The notes: generated by a model not told the origin, from the sequence alone. A DNA stretch of 51,749 nt from Enterobacter sp. (GCA_022649305.1 JALCNW010000026.1:1-51749); one strand, 5' to 3'; positions 9,619-20,053 are shown, counted from the first letter of the stretch. Made by a program: numbers and translations.

Positions 9619-10628
9619 CGACGATCCCTTTTAAGGAAGCCGCGCCGGTCCTTCGCCTGCACAATCTTAACGTGAAGTTCGCCGGATCGCCGGTCAGTGT
9701 GCTCGATGGTATTTCATTGACCGTCCAGGCGGGAGAGACGCTGGCGCTGGTGGGCGAATCTGGCTGCGGCAAAAGTATCACCTCCCTGGCACTGATGGGG
9801 CTCCTGCCAGCCAGCGCACAAATTGTGAGTGGCGACATGCAGTTCCGCCGCCACGATCTGCGCAAGCTCTCACCACAAGAGTATGCCGATCTCCGGGGGA
9901 ACGAGCTGGCCATGATTTTTCAGGAGCCGATGACCTCACTCAATCCGGCTTTTACCCTCGGTGACCAGCTCAGTGAAGCCGTTATCCGCCATCAAAAGAT
10001 GTCGCGCACCGAGGCAATGGCCGTTGCGCTACAAATCCTTGAAAAAGTCCAAATTCCTGCGCCAGAAATGCGCCTGAAATCTTACCCGCATCAGCTTTCC
10101 GGGGGCATGCGCCAGCGCGTTATGATCGCCATGGCGCTCATTAACCATCCGCGTCTGCTGATTGCTGACGAACCGACAACCGCGCTCGACGTGACTATTC
10201 AGGCGCAAATTCTGTCACTTCTCAACACCCTTAAAGCTGAGACCGGTACTGCCGTACTGATGATCACTCACGATCTCGGCGTCGTGGCGGAAGTGGCTCA
10301 GCAGGTGGCGGTGATGTATGCCGGCCAGGTGGTCGAGCAGGGGAGCGTCGAGGCGATATTTGCCGACCCGCAGCATCCTTACACTATCGGTCTGATGGGA
10401 TCCATTCCGTCGCTGGGCGCGCGGAAAGGTCAGCTTTCGACCATTCCTGGCTCAGTGCCACTGCCTGAGTCCATGCCCAAAGGGTGTCGTTTCGCGACCC
10501 GCTGTCCCTTTGCGCTGACGCGTTGCCATGATGAAAAACCGCCGCTCACCACACCTGGAACAGGCCATCAGGTTGCCTGTTTCCGCGTACCGCTTGAGCA
10601 ACACATCGCGCTGGGAGAAATCGCATGA
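9615..10628 (+). CDS. Peptide-type ABC transporter ATP-binding protein (DppD/OppD-like)
   Basis: A 337-residue ATPase of the peptide/nickel importer family. Walker A is GESGCGKS at 47-54, the Q-loop is in [11 protein letters not shown], the signature is LSGGMRQR, Walker B is [12 protein letters not shown] and the switch His is in MITHDLG. The C-terminal oligopeptide-family extension with the cysteine-rich [11 protein letters not shown] motif is present; in this family it can hold an iron-sulfur cluster. Start overlaps the regulator stop by 4 bp, and its end overlaps the next ATPase by 4 bp. It pairs with that ATPase to drive the two permeases downstream. Confidence 0.93.
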   Translation: MTTIPFKEAAPVLRLHNLNVKFAGSPVSVLDGISLTVQAGETLALVGESGCGKSITSLALMGLLPASAQIVSGDMQFRRHDLRKLSPQEYADLRGNELAMIFQEPMTSLNPAFTLGDQLSEAVIRHQKMSRTEAMAVALQILEKVQIPAPEMRLKSYPHQLSGGMRQRVMIAMALINHPRLLIADEPTTALDVTIQAQILSLLNTLKAETGTAVLMITHDLGVVAEVAQQVAVMYAGQVVEQGSVEAIFADPQHPYTIGLMGSIPSLGARKGQLSTIPGSVPLPESMPKGCRFATRCPFALTRCHDEKPPLTTPGTGHQVACFRVPLEQHIALGEIA

Positions 10629-11707
10629 CCATACCTATTCTTGAAGCGCGTGACCTGAGCAAACATTTTCCAGGTCCTAAAAAGCTCTTTTCTCCCGCCC
10701 GTTTTGTCACCGCCGTCGACAGAGTATCGCTCTCGGTCATGCCCGGCGAAACGCTGGCGATCGTTGGCGAGTCCGGCTCTGGCAAATCGACACTTGGACG
10801 ATTACTGCTGCGTCTGTTAGCGGCCACCGAAGGGCGTGTGTTTTACCAGGGCGAGGAGATCACGCAGGCCTCTGGCTCTCGCCTGAACCAGCTGCGTCGT
10901 GAGCTGCAAATCATCTTTCAGGATCCGTTTGCCTCGCTGAACCCGCGCATGACGGTGGAACAAATCGTCGGTGAACCGCTGTGGCTCCATCAGAACATGA
11001 AAAAAGGCGACCGCCAGTACCGCGTCGCGGAGCTGTTAAAAACCGTCGGTCTTCCTGCTGCCTGGGCCGGGCGTTACCCGCACGAGTTTTCCGGTGGGCA
11101 ACGTCAGCGTATCGGTATTGCCCGCGCGCTGGCCTCCGGGCCAAAACTGCTGCTGGGCGATGAACCGGTTTCAGCGCTGGATGTTTCCGTTCAGGCGCAG
11201 GTGGTGAACCTGCTGGAAAGCCTGAAGCACCAGTTAGGGCTGACGATGGTGATCGTTGCTCACGGCCTGGCGGTGATTCGCCATATGAGCGACCGCGTGG
11301 CGGTGATGTATCTCGGGCAAATTGTCGAGCTGGCGACCGTCGATGAAATATTTGACGCGCCGCTGCATCCGTACACTCAGGCACTGATTGCCTCCGCGCC
11401 GCAAATGCAGCCGGGCGCGCAGCGCGATGCGCCATTGCTACAAGGCGATCTGCCCAATCCGGCAAACCCACCCACCGGGTGCCGTTTTCACACCCGCTGT
11501 CCTTACGTCACGGATGAATGCCGCCAGGTAGAACCTATTGATCAGGTTCTGGAAGGCGGACGTCAGGTCGCCTGCCATCGCTGGCAGGAGATCAACCGCG
11601 ATCGCAGTGTTATCCAGATAGCACCGCCATCCGCAGCATTTTTGCGCCGCCGCGCGCTGTTTGAACATGCGGCAACTCTCTCGTCTCTTCCTGCAAGGAA
11701 CTCATGA
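10625..11707 (+). CDS. Peptide-type ABC transporter ATP-binding protein (DppF/OppF-like)
   Basis: A 360-residue second ATPase, partner of the preceding one. Walker A is GESGSGKS, the Q-loop is IFQDPFASLNP, the signature is FSGGQRQR and Walker B is LLLGDEPVSALD. The switch His is in VIVAHGLA, where the usual HDL is HGL. The family C-terminal Cys motif GCRFHTRCPYV is present. A tail of about 30 residues after it is longer than in DppF. Its end overlaps the start of the solute-binding protein by 4 bp, so translation is coupled. Confidence 0.93.
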   Translation: MTIPILEARDLSKHFPGPKKLFSPARFVTAVDRVSLSVMPGETLAIVGESGSGKSTLGRLLLRLLAATEGRVFYQGEEITQASGSRLNQLRRELQIIFQDPFASLNPRMTVEQIVGEPLWLHQNMKKGDRQYRVAELLKTVGLPAAWAGRYPHEFSGGQRQRIGIARALASGPKLLLGDEPVSALDVSVQAQVVNLLESLKHQLGLTMVIVAHGLAVIRHMSDRVAVMYLGQIVELATVDEIFDAPLHPYTQALIASAPQMQPGAQRDAPLLQGDLPNPANPPTGCRFHTRCPYVTDECRQVEPIDQVLEGGRQVACHRWQEINRDRSVIQIAPPSAAFLRRRALFEHAATLSSLPARNS

Positions 11708-13224
11708 TAATGACAATGCGTAATTCTCTTTTGACCGTACTGGGAAGTGTTATGTTGCTGGGCGCGGCGCTACCCGCGCATTCAGAAAGCGTCCTGCGAA
11801 TTGGTCTGGGTGCCGATCCAGATATGCTCGATCCCCATTTGGCGCGCACCTACTATGGCCGCTTCGTGTTTGCCTCGCTGTGCGACAGGCTGGTGGACGT
11901 GGATGAAAACCTAAAAGTGGTACCGGGTCTGGCGAAAGACTGGTCCTGGAGCGATGACGGTAAAACCCTGACCATGAACCTGCGTGAGGGCGTGACCTTT
12001 CACGACGGCGAAAAATTCGATGCCGAAGCCGCAAAATACAATCTCGACCGCGCGCTCACCCTGAAAGGCTCACTGCGTAAAAGCGAAATCTCCTCTATCG
12101 AATCGGTAGAAGTGAAAAGCCCGACGCAAATCGTGCTGCACCTGAAAACGCCAGACGCGGCGCTGCTGATGCAATTGACCGACCGTGCCGGGGCAATGAT
12201 GGCACCTGAAGCCGCGAAAAAACCGGACTTTGCTGCGCATCCCGTTTGCTCCGGCCCGTACAAATTTGACAGCCGCGTCTCGCAGGACCGAATTGTGCTC
12301 AGCCGTTTTGACAACTACTGGAACAAAGACGCTTACCACTTCGATAAAATCATCTACCTGCCGATCCCGGATGCCTCCGTGCGTCTGGCAAACCTGCGCG
12401 CGGGCGATCTGGATCTGACGGAAGGCGTTGCCGCCAGCGATGTCAAAACGGTCGAAGCTGATAGCAAGCTAACGCTGGCGAAAGTCACCGGGCTGGGTTA
12501 TCAGGGCATCACGTTCAATATCAACAACGGCAAAGTTCCGGCGAACGATCCGTTCAAGGATGCGCGCGTGCGCGAGGCTTTCTCGCTGGCGATCGATCGC
12601 GATGCGTTGAATCAGGTGGTATTTGAAGGGCTTTACACCCCTGCAAACCAGGCCTTTTCCCCCGTCAGCCCGTATCACGTTAAGGTGCCAGTTGCTGCTC
12701 GCGACGTCGAAAAAGCGAAAACGCTGTTGAAGGCGGCGGGTATTACTGCTCCGCTGAACGTCAATCTGCTGGTGCCTAACAACCCAACGTCACAGCAGGT
12801 CGGACAGGTATTGCAGGCGATGGTCGCGGAAGCGGGCTTTAACCTCAACCTGCAGATGACCGAGTTCGCCACGCTGCTGGATCGCCAGCAAAGCGGTGAC
12901 TATCAGTTGAGCTTCTCAGGCTGGTCCGGTCGTCCGGATCCAGACGGCAGCATTTACGGCTTTATTAACAGCAAAGGCAACCTTAACGACGGGCGCTACA
13001 GCAATGCGCAGGTAGACGAATGGCTGACTCAGGCTCGCCTGAGCACCGATCCCGCCGTCCGTCAGCCGCTTTACAACAAAGTGGTTAACCAACTGCAGGC
13101 CGATATGCCTATCGCTTACCTCTACTTTGAACCGCGTATCTTTGGGCTGAATAAGAGCGTTAATGGCTTCAAGCCCTATCCGGACGGCATTGTGCGCGTT
13201 GCGGGTTTAACGCTGGCGAAGTAA
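11704..13224 (+). CDS. Family-5 periplasmic solute-binding protein of the ABC importer
   Basis: A 506-residue extracellular binding protein of the DppA/OppA/GsiB family. A cleavable signal peptide (MRNSLLTVLGSVMLLGAALPAHSE) ends near AHS; there is no lipobox Cys, so it is a soluble periplasmic protein. The mature start VLRIGLGADPDMLDPHLA is the family hallmark. Three nearby ATG codons (11704, 11710, 11716) could start it; the first overlaps the upstream gene. The ligand cannot be read from sequence; the gamma-glutamyltransferase at the end of the operon suggests a gamma-glutamyl peptide or glutathione derivative. Confidence 0.92.
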   Translation: MIMTMRNSLLTVLGSVMLLGAALPAHSESVLRIGLGADPDMLDPHLARTYYGRFVFASLCDRLVDVDENLKVVPGLAKDWSWSDDGKTLTMNLREGVTFHDGEKFDAEAAKYNLDRALTLKGSLRKSEISSIESVEVKSPTQIVLHLKTPDAALLMQLTDRAGAMMAPEAAKKPDFAAHPVCSGPYKFDSRVSQDRIVLSRFDNYWNKDAYHFDKIIYLPIPDASVRLANLRAGDLDLTEGVAASDVKTVEADSKLTLAKVTGLGYQGITFNINNGKVPANDPFKDARVREAFSLAIDRDALNQVVFEGLYTPANQAFSPVSPYHVKVPVAARDVEKAKTLLKAAGITAPLNVNLLVPNNPTSQQVGQVLQAMVAEAGFNLNLQMTEFATLLDRQQSGDYQLSFSGWSGRPDPDGSIYGFINSKGNLNDGRYSNAQVDEWLTQARLSTDPAVRQPLYNKVVNQLQADMPIAYLYFEPRIFGLNKSVNGFKPYPDGIVRVAGLTLAK

Positions 13225-13245
13225 CAAAGGGCGCGAGGAGAAACC

Positions 13246-14187
13246 ATGCTGGAACTGATTTGTAAACGCCTGCTGCTGGCGATCCCGACCCTGCTGCTGG
13301 TGAGCATGATGGTCTTTGGGCTGCAAAAGCTGCTGCCCGGCGACCCGCTGATCGCCATGGCGGGGGAAGAGCGAGACCCGGCGGTCATCGCCCAGCTGCG
13401 CGCGGAGCTAAACCTGGATGCGCCATTGCCCGTCCAGTATTTCGACTGGCTCACCCGCGCATTACAGGGCGATCTTGGTGTCTCCTTACGCACCCATGAA
13501 CCGGTCACGCAACTGATCGCCAGCAAGCTGCCGGTCACGATGGAGCTTTCGCTGCTGGCGATGATTATTGCGCTGGTGTTCGGTATTGGGATGGGGATCC
13601 TCGCGGCGGTGAACAAAAATAGCTGGGTCGATCACGGGGCGAACTTTGTGGCGATCTCAGGGATCTCGATACCGCACTTTTGGCTGGGGATCCTGCTGAT
13701 CTTAGTTTTCTCGGTCAATCTGCAATGGCTACCCGCGTCTGGCTTTGTGCCGTTCAGTGAAGATCCGTTGCAAAACCTGCGCACGCTGCTGTTGCCAGCA
13801 TCGGTGCTCGGTACTGGTCTCGCGGCCACGCTGATGCGCCACACGCGTGCCTCGATGATTGCGGTGCTCAAAGCGGATTACATTCGCACCGCCCGGGCGA
13901 AAGGCCTGCTGCCAAAAGCGGTGATCCTTAAGCACGCCTTTCGCAATGCGCTGGTGCCGGTTATCACCCTCACCACGCTGCTGTTTGGCGAGCTGCTGGG
14001 CGGGGCGGTACTGACCGAGCAGGTCTTCACTATTCCAGGCTTTGGCAAGATGATCGTCGATTCGGTGTTCAACCGTGATTATGCGGTAGTGCAGGGTGTC
14101 GTGTTGATCGTGGCGATTGGCTTCCTGCTGCTGAACCTGCTGGCCGACGTGCTCTACGTTCTCATCAACCCGAAAATGCGAGGTTAA
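13246..14187 (+). CDS. ABC transporter permease (DppB/GsiC-like)
   Basis: A 313-residue inner-membrane permease with six predicted membrane segments, the first at about residues 10-30. The opening LICKRLLLAIPTLLLVSMMVF and the conserved KLLPGDPL are typical of the B-type permeases of peptide importers. The cytoplasmic loop that docks the ATPases is DYIRTARAKGLLPKAVILKHAFRNAL, about residues 211-236. A GCGAGGAGAAACC ribosome site precedes the ATG. It heterodimerises with the next gene product, whose start is 2 bp away. Confidence 0.93.
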   Translation: MLELICKRLLLAIPTLLLVSMMVFGLQKLLPGDPLIAMAGEERDPAVIAQLRAELNLDAPLPVQYFDWLTRALQGDLGVSLRTHEPVTQLIASKLPVTMELSLLAMIIALVFGIGMGILAAVNKNSWVDHGANFVAISGISIPHFWLGILLILVFSVNLQWLPASGFVPFSEDPLQNLRTLLLPASVLGTGLAATLMRHTRASMIAVLKADYIRTARAKGLLPKAVILKHAFRNALVPVITLTTLLFGELLGGAVLTEQVFTIPGFGKMIVDSVFNRDYAVVQGVVLIVAIGFLLLNLLADVLYVLINPKMRG

Positions 14188-14189
14188 TC

Positions 14190-15065
14190 ATGGCTGAACT
14201 GGCGACTCAAAACGTTGCTGCGGCCTTGCCGCGCGCGCAAAACCGGGTGCTGAAGAAATTCCTCGCCAATAAAAGTGCGGTCATTGGCGCGGTGATTGTT
14301 GGCATCTTTATCGTCATTGCATTGCTGGCCCCGTGGCTTGCGCCGTTTGATCCCGTGAAAGCCAATTTTCTGGCAGTGCGTAAACCGCCGTCTGAACTGT
14401 TCTGGTTTGGCTCGGATGAGCTGGGCAGGGATATTCTTTCACGCATTATCTGGGGCGCACGAACCTCGCTGATGGCGGGCTGCATGTCGGTGGTGATCGC
14501 TGTCGTGATTGGTGTGCCGTTGGGGCTGGTGGCCGGGTATTTCCAGGGCATCTGGGATGGGATCATTTCGCGATTTATCGAAGCGCTGCTGGCCTGTCCG
14601 TTTCTGATCATGGCGATCGCGCTGGGGGCTTTTCTTGGCCCGAGCCTGACCAATGCAATGATCGCCATTGGTTTATCGGCGATGCCGATCTTTGCCCGCC
14701 TGACGCGCGGCCAGGTCATCGCCATTCGCAACGAAGAGTACATCGACGGCGCGCGGGCGATTGGCCTGCCGGATCGCTGGATCATCATCAAATACGTTTT
14801 GCCAAATGTGATGTCGCCGATTCTGGTGCAGGCCACGCTGGCCATTGCATCGGCCATTATTGCTGAAGCCAGCCTTTCGTTCCTGGGGCTGGGGCAGCAG
14901 CCGCCCAATCCCTCGTGGGGGTCAATGCTCAACACGGCAAAAGGTTTTCTGGAGCAGGCGCCATGGATGTCTGTTTTCCCGGGCGTTGCCATCTTCCTGG
15001 CGGTGCAGGGCTTTAATTTACTCGGCGACGGGCTGCGCGATGCGCTCGATCCGCGCCACGACTAA
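14190..15065 (+). CDS. ABC transporter permease (DppC/GsiD-like)
   Basis: A 291-residue inner-membrane permease of the C-type. The N-terminal cytoplasmic stretch is followed by a first membrane helix (VIGAVIVGIFIVIALLAPWL), the family motif FGSDELGRDILSRI, and four to five further helices. The ATPase-docking loop is EEYIDGARAIGLPDRWIIIKYVLPN. The C-terminal GLGQQPPNPSWGSML motif is also typical. It starts 2 bp after the first permease and ends 6 bp before the gamma-glutamyltransferase start, so all seven genes form one operon. Confidence 0.93.
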   Translation: MAELATQNVAAALPRAQNRVLKKFLANKSAVIGAVIVGIFIVIALLAPWLAPFDPVKANFLAVRKPPSELFWFGSDELGRDILSRIIWGARTSLMAGCMSVVIAVVIGVPLGLVAGYFQGIWDGIISRFIEALLACPFLIMAIALGAFLGPSLTNAMIAIGLSAMPIFARLTRGQVIAIRNEEYIDGARAIGLPDRWIIIKYVLPNVMSPILVQATLAIASAIIAEASLSFLGLGQQPPNPSWGSMLNTAKGFLEQAPWMSVFPGVAIFLAVQGFNLLGDGLRDALDPRHD

Positions 15066-15071
15066 GGAGTC

Positions 15072-16676
15072 ATGATGACCAAAGCGCTTGATTTTACGAC
15101 CGGTTACGATTCGCGACGCCCACCGATGATGGGGCATAACGCGGTTGCGACATCCCAGCCGCTGGCGGCGCAGGCCGGTATGCGTATGCTCCAGCTGGGC
15201 GGTAACGCCGTGGACGCAGCGATTGCGACCGCCATGGCACTGACCGTGGTGGAACCTACCGGCTGCGGCATTGGCAGCGATGCGTTTGCCATTATTTGGG
15301 ATGGCGAGAAATTACATGGTCTGAACGCTTCGGGCCGATCGCCTGCCAGCTGGCACGCGGATCTCTTTGCCGGTCAAACCGCTGTGCCTGAGCTGGGCTG
15401 GGATGCCGTCACCGTACCGGGTGCGGTCTCAGGCTGGGTAGCGCTGGCAGAGCGCTTTGGTACGTTGCCGCTCACCACGCTGGCGCAGCCCGCTATCGAA
15501 TATGCGCGTCACGGTTTCCCGGTTTCGCCGCTGATTGGCCACCTGTGGCAGCGTGGCTACAACAAGCTGAAAGATCAGCCTGGCTTTAGCGCCTGCTTTG
15601 CACCGGAAGGCCGCGCACCGCGCGTTGGGGAAATCTTCCGTAACCCGGCGCAAGCCAACTCGCTGGAGCTGATTGCTAAAACCAACGGCGAAGCATTTTA
15701 CCGTGGCGAGCTGGCGGAAAAAATCGCAGCCTTTGCGAAAGAACACGGCGCGCATCTGACGACAGACGATCTGGCTAACCATCGCGTCGACTGGGTTGAG
15801 CTGCTGTCGCGCGACTTTTCGGGCGGCTCGGTGCAGGAGCTACCGCCAAACGGTCAGGGCATTGCCACGCTGATTGCGCTGGGCATCCTTGAGCAGACCG
15901 GTATTGAGCGCCACCACCCGGATTCCGTCGAGTCGCTACATCTGTCCATCGAGGCGATGAAGCTGGCGCTGGCGGATCTTGATCGCTATGTAGCGGACGA
16001 AGAACACATGGAGTTCGCGGCGAAAGAACTGTTGGGCGATGCCTATCTGAAATCGCGCGCGGCGCTGATCGACCCTGATAAAGCCTCTGATTTCACCTAC
16101 GGTTCGCCGACTCAGAGCGGCACGGTGTATCTTTCTACTGCGGATGCGAGCGGCATGATGGTGTCGTTTATTCAGTCGAACTTTATGGGCTTTGGTTCAG
16201 GGGTCGTGGTTCCGGATACGGGCATCAGCCTGCAAAACCGAGGTTGTGGCTTTGTGCTCGATCCCAAACATCCGAACGCGCTGGCGGGCAGCAAACGTCC
16301 TTTCCACACCATCATTCCAGGCTTTGCGATGGACGGAAACGGTAAACCGCTGATGTCGTTTGGCGTAATGGGCGGTCCGATGCAGGCGCAAGGGCATATG
16401 CAAATGGCGCTGCGCATTATGCTGCACGGACAAAATCCACAGGCTGCCATTGATGCGCCTCGTTGGCGCGTGGTGCAAGGGCGAGAAGTGATCGTGGAAT
16501 CGACGTTCGATCGCAATACCATTGCGGCGCTGCGCGAGCGTGGGCATCAGATTGTGGTGGAAGATCCGCTCCAGGATTACAACTTTGGTGGGGCGCAGGT
16601 GATATACCGCATGCCAGAAGGGCACTACGTCGCCGCGACAGAAAGCCGTAAAGATGGGCAGGCGTTAGTGAGCTGA
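15072..16676 (+). CDS. Gamma-glutamyltransferase family protein, no signal peptide (YwrD-like)
   Basis: A 534-residue Ntn-hydrolase of the gamma-glutamyltranspeptidase family. The proenzyme would cut itself before T351 (SG|TVYLSTAD), making a large N-terminal and a small C-terminal subunit; T351 is the expected nucleophile. The GGNAVDAAIA and GGPMQAQGH family motifs are present. Unlike E. coli Ggt it lacks an export signal, and the lid-loop region reads LQNRGCGF, as in the Bacillus YwrD type that I remember, so it should act in the cytosol. AAGGAGT lies very close to the first ATG; the next ATG (15075) is better spaced and may be the true start. Last gene of the ABC operon: it probably splits the imported gamma-glutamyl substrate. 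Confidence 0.88.
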   Translation: MMTKALDFTTGYDSRRPPMMGHNAVATSQPLAAQAGMRMLQLGGNAVDAAIATAMALTVVEPTGCGIGSDAFAIIWDGEKLHGLNASGRSPASWHADLFAGQTAVPELGWDAVTVPGAVSGWVALAERFGTLPLTTLAQPAIEYARHGFPVSPLIGHLWQRGYNKLKDQPGFSACFAPEGRAPRVGEIFRNPAQANSLELIAKTNGEAFYRGELAEKIAAFAKEHGAHLTTDDLANHRVDWVELLSRDFSGGSVQELPPNGQGIATLIALGILEQTGIERHHPDSVESLHLSIEAMKLALADLDRYVADEEHMEFAAKELLGDAYLKSRAALIDPDKASDFTYGSPTQSGTVYLSTADASGMMVSFIQSNFMGFGSGVVVPDTGISLQNRGCGFVLDPKHPNALAGSKRPFHTIIPGFAMDGNGKPLMSFGVMGGPMQAQGHMQMALRIMLHGQNPQAAIDAPRWRVVQGREVIVESTFDRNTIAALRERGHQIVVEDPLQDYNFGGAQVIYRMPEGHYVAATESRKDGQALVS

Positions 16677-16687
16677 GAACGTGAAAT

Positions 16688-16727
16688 GTAGGCCGGGTAA
16701 GGCGTATTGAACTGCCACCCGGCTTTT
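16688..16727. repeat. REP-like palindromic element after the GGT gene
   Basis: TGTAGGCCGGGTAAGGCG is followed by GCC and ACCCGGC, the pattern of enterobacterial repetitive extragenic palindromes. The stem GCCGGGT/ACCCGGC is followed by TTTT. It lies between two converging genes and may serve as a terminator and as mRNA 3'-end protection. Confidence 0.75.
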
Positions 16728-16729
16728 AT

Positions 16730-17500
16730 TCACCCAATACTGAACGGATCCGCATCCTGCCAGGCAGGAAACTTCTCCCGATACTCTTTTAGTGCCGTCA
16801 GCGAAATCTCGGCGTCAATGCGCGTGGCCTGATGCGGCTCGGCGGTGGCGATAATCTCCCCCTGCGGGTTAATCACCCGGCTGTCGCCACGGTAGTGATG
16901 TCCGTTACCGTCGGTGCCGACCCGGTTGCAGCCCAACACATAAGCCTGATTTTCAATGGCGCGCGCCGTCAGCAGCGCCTGCCAGTGCAGCGAACGCGGC
17001 GCTGGCCAGTTGGCGACGTACAGCACCAGATCATAATCGTTGCGGTTGCGTGACCACACCGGGAAGCGCAGGTCGTAACAGACCAGCGGCAGAATGCGCC
17101 AGCCGCGCCACTCAAACACCACACGTTCGTTGCCCGCTTCGTAATGATGATGCTCATCCGCCATGCGGAACAGGTGACGTTTGTCGTAAAAGTGCAGCGT
17201 GCCGTCGGGTTCAACCAGCAGGAAACGGTTCACCGGACCACGCTCCGTTTGCAGCGCGGCGCTACCGGCAATCAGCGCATTAGTCTGCTGCGCCTTCGTG
17301 TGCATCCAGGCCACCACCTCATCCTGCGGCAACGACTGCTTAGCCGCCTCCATTGCGAAGCCCGTGGTGAACATCTCCGGCAGAACAATTACGTCGCGCC
17401 CGGTAATCTCTTCCAGTTGGCGATCGAAATGGCGCAGGTTGGCCGGGCCATCCATCCACACCAGCGGTTGTTGTAAAATCGTCATCTTCAAGCCAGGCAC
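16730..17500 (-). CDS. yafV: Omega-amidase / nitrilase-family protein YafV
   Basis: A 256-residue carbon-nitrogen hydrolase. The nitrilase triad is E42 (VLPEMF), K107 (YDKRHL) and C141 (LVCYDLRFP). In E. coli the YafV family hydrolyses omega-amides of 2-oxo acids, part of methionine salvage-type transamination repair. I set the start at a GTG (17500): it gives the E. coli length of 256, and AGGAG lies eight bases upstream. An upstream frame extension of 14 residues lacks support. It converges with the GGT gene and ends just past the REP-like element. fadE lies upstream in the same direction behind its own terminator. Confidence 0.93.
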   Translation of the reverse strand: MPGLKMTILQQPLVWMDGPANLRHFDRQLEEITGRDVIVLPEMFTTGFAMEAAKQSLPQDEVVAWMHTKAQQTNALIAGSAALQTERGPVNRFLLVEPDGTLHFYDKRHLFRMADEHHHYEAGNERVVFEWRGWRILPLVCYDLRFPVWSRNRNDYDLVLYVANWPAPRSLHWQALLTARAIENQAYVLGCNRVGTDGNGHHYRGDSRVINPQGEIIATAEPHQATRIDAEISLTALKEYREKFPAWQDADPFSIG

Positions 17501-17564
17501 AGTACGGACTCCTCGTTGAACAGCATTTTTACACTGTAGCACGCGGTAAAGAGAAAATGTGGCA

Positions 17565-17591
17565 ATAAAAAACCCCGCACGAGGCGGGGTT
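17565..17591 (-). terminator. Terminator of fadE
   Basis: Read on the minus strand, AACCCCGC and GCGGGGTT form an 8-bp stem around a five-base loop, followed by a T-run (TTTTTTATT). It lies 17 bp after the fadE stop codon and separates fadE from yafV. Confidence 0.9.
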
Positions 17592-17608
17592 GACGGGAGC
17601 GGAGCGGC

Positions 17609-20053
17609 TTATGCTGCCTCAGGTTTGCGGACCTTCTCTGGCATCTTTACCGGCTGAGTCGCCAGCTCATCGTGCTCAAAGTCATCGACGTTAATGCTGC
17701 GCAGACGGCTCGCTTCCGCTTTCACCAGTACGGCAGCTTCATTCTGGTCGATGGTGCCAGCAGCCAGTGCCTGTTTAGCCAGTTCATCCAGACGCGTAAA
17801 CGGCAGGTTTTTACCCAGCTGTTTGCAGATCTTCTGATGAATCGGATCGGCGGCCATCACATCCAGCAGCGCTTCTTCCAGCAGACCAACAGGATTGTGC
17901 TCGCTTGGCGTCAGGTACTGACCACGACCAATACGGGAGCGAGTCGCACTTGGGATCTGCAAGATCTTCGCCACCTTATGATCCAGCTTATCGGACGGTG
18001 CCAGATGATGACGACCGGTCGGGAAGATTGCCACGCGCAGGGCACCTGCAACAAAGCGGTTCGGGAAGTTTGCCAGCAGATCGTCAATCGCCTGTTCTGC
18101 TTTGTATAACGCATCCTGAACGCCCCAATGCACCAGCGGCAGGTCGGCTTCATGACGGCCTTCGTCGTCATAGCGTTTCAGCGTCGCGGAGGCGAGGAAC
18201 ACCTGGCTCAACACATCACCCAAACGCGCGGAGATACGTTCGCGACGCTTGAGGCTACCGCCCAGTACCGCCATTGACACGTCCGACAGCAGCGCAAGGT
18301 TGGCGCTGAGACGGTTCAGATGTTGATAATAGCGACGGGTCGCATCACCGGTTGGCGTTGAGCTGGTTAAGCCGCGCGTCAGGCCAAGCCAGAAGCTGCG
18401 TACTTTATTGCTGCCAACGTGGCCGATATGCTTGAACAGCAGCTTATCGAACGCGTTGACGTCGTTGTTTTGCGCTGCCGCCATCTCTTCGAGAACGTAC
18501 GGATGACAGCGAATGGCACCTTGACCGAAGATCATCATGCTGCGGGTCAGAATATTGGCCCCTTCAACGGTGATGGCAATCGGCGCACCCTGATAGCCGC
18601 GCGCCAGGAAATTACCTTCGCCGAGCATAATGCCTTTACCGCCAGCGATATCCATTGCATCAATAATTGACTGCTGCGCCCGGTGGGTACAGTGATACTT
18701 GACGATGGCCGACAGGACCGCTGGTTTTTCACCGAGCATAATGCCGTAGGTAATCAAAGAAGCGGCAGCATCCATAACGTAGGCATTGCCTGCGATACGC
18801 GCCAGCGGCTCTTCGATACCTTCCATCTTGCCGATAGATATTTTGAACTGGCGGCGAATATGGGCGTAAGCGCCAATCCCCATTGCCACGGATTTCAGGC
18901 TGCCGGTTGAGTTGGACGGCAGCGTAATGCCGCGACCCACCGACAGACATTCCACCAGCATGCGCCAGCCCTGACCAGCCATCGCTGGCCCGCCGATGAT
19001 GTAATCGATCGGCACAAAGATATCTTCACCGCGGGTCGGACCGTTCTGGAATGGCACGTTCAGCGGGAAGTGGCGACGGCCAATTTCAACGCCGGGAGTG
19101 GACGTGGGGATCAGCGCACAGGTAATGCCCAGATCTTCTTCGCCACCCAACAGTTTTTCCGGGTCAGAAAGCTTAAACGCCAGCCCTAATACGGTGGCGA
19201 TAGGTGCCAGCGTGATATAGCGCTTGTTCCAGGTCAGGCGCATACCCAGCACCTGCTGGCCCTGCCAGTCGCCCATGCAGACGACGCCGGTATCGGGAAT
19301 CGCACCCGCATCGGAGCCTGCTTCCGGGCTGGTTAGCGCGAAACAAGGGATTTCCTGGCCGCGCGCCAGGCGTGGCAGGTAGTGATTCTTCTGCGCTTCA
19401 GTACCGTAATGCTGGAGCAATTCGCCTGGGCCTAACGAGTTTGGTACGCCGACGGTGATGGCCAGAATACCGGACACGCCCGCCAGTTTTTGCAGTACGC
19501 GAGCCTGAGCGTAAGCAGAGAACTCCAGCCCGCCGTACTCTTTTTTAATGATCATCGCGAAGAAGCGATGTTCTTTCAGATACGCCCATAGCTCTGGCGG
19601 CAGGTCGGCCATCTCGTGGGTGATCGCAAAGTCGTTCGCCATGCGGCAGGCTTCTTCAACCGGGCCGTCAATAAAGGCTTGTTCTTCAGCCGTTAAACGC
19701 GGCTGAGGATAGTTGTGCAGCTTTTTCCAGTCCGGGTTACCCTGGAACAGATCGCCTTCCCACCAGGTGGTGCCTGCGTCGATAGCTTCTTTTTCGGTAC
19801 GTGACATCGGCGGCATCACTTTACGGAAGCCACGGAAGACGGGAGCCGAAATCATCGATTTGCGCATTGACGGTAAGTTGAGCGGCAGCAGGATGATAGC
19901 CAGCGGCAGCACAAGCCAGATATTCCACAGGCCCGCAAAGCCAAGCGCAGCGGTCCAGGCCAGTAAAATCAGGCTACTCAGTAATAAACTTACGCGGTGA
20001 TAAAACAGCACACCGAGCAGAACAACGGTTGCGATAATGCTCAAAATCATCAT
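17609..20053 (-). CDS. fadE: Acyl-CoA dehydrogenase FadE
   Basis: An 814-residue acyl-CoA dehydrogenase, the length of E. coli FadE. It makes trans-2-enoyl-CoA in the first step of fatty-acid beta-oxidation. Two hydrophobic segments at about residues 1-65 anchor or associate it with the inner membrane. The flavin-dependent dehydrogenase core follows at about 120-480 ([57 protein letters not shown]), and a C-terminal DUF1974-type domain closes it. A FadR-like site sits just upstream, in keeping with repression when long-chain acyl-CoA is low. Confidence 0.96.
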   Translation of the reverse strand: MMILSIIATVVLLGVLFYHRVSLLLSSLILLAWTAALGFAGLWNIWLVLPLAIILLPLNLPSMRKSMISAPVFRGFRKVMPPMSRTEKEAIDAGTTWWEGDLFQGNPDWKKLHNYPQPRLTAEEQAFIDGPVEEACRMANDFAITHEMADLPPELWAYLKEHRFFAMIIKKEYGGLEFSAYAQARVLQKLAGVSGILAITVGVPNSLGPGELLQHYGTEAQKNHYLPRLARGQEIPCFALTSPEAGSDAGAIPDTGVVCMGDWQGQQVLGMRLTWNKRYITLAPIATVLGLAFKLSDPEKLLGGEEDLGITCALIPTSTPGVEIGRRHFPLNVPFQNGPTRGEDIFVPIDYIIGGPAMAGQGWRMLVECLSVGRGITLPSNSTGSLKSVAMGIGAYAHIRRQFKISIGKMEGIEEPLARIAGNAYVMDAAASLITYGIMLGEKPAVLSAIVKYHCTHRAQQSIIDAMDIAGGKGIMLGEGNFLARGYQGAPIAITVEGANILTRSMMIFGQGAIRCHPYVLEEMAAAQNNDVNAFDKLLFKHIGHVGSNKVRSFWLGLTRGLTSSTPTGDATRRYYQHLNRLSANLALLSDVSMAVLGGSLKRRERISARLGDVLSQVFLASATLKRYDDEGRHEADLPLVHWGVQDALYKAEQAIDDLLANFPNRFVAGALRVAIFPTGRHHLAPSDKLDHKVAKILQIPSATRSRIGRGQYLTPSEHNPVGLLEEALLDVMAADPIHQKICKQLGKNLPFTRLDELAKQALAAGTIDQNEAAVLVKAEASRLRSINVDDFEHDELATQPVKMPEKVRKPEAA

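Noticed and set aside
14207..14992. Long minus-strand frame of 261 codons opposite the second permease
   Set aside because: It is a mirror of the GC-rich permease gene; the composition (Ser, Met, Ile and Pro rich) is typical of an antisense artefact.
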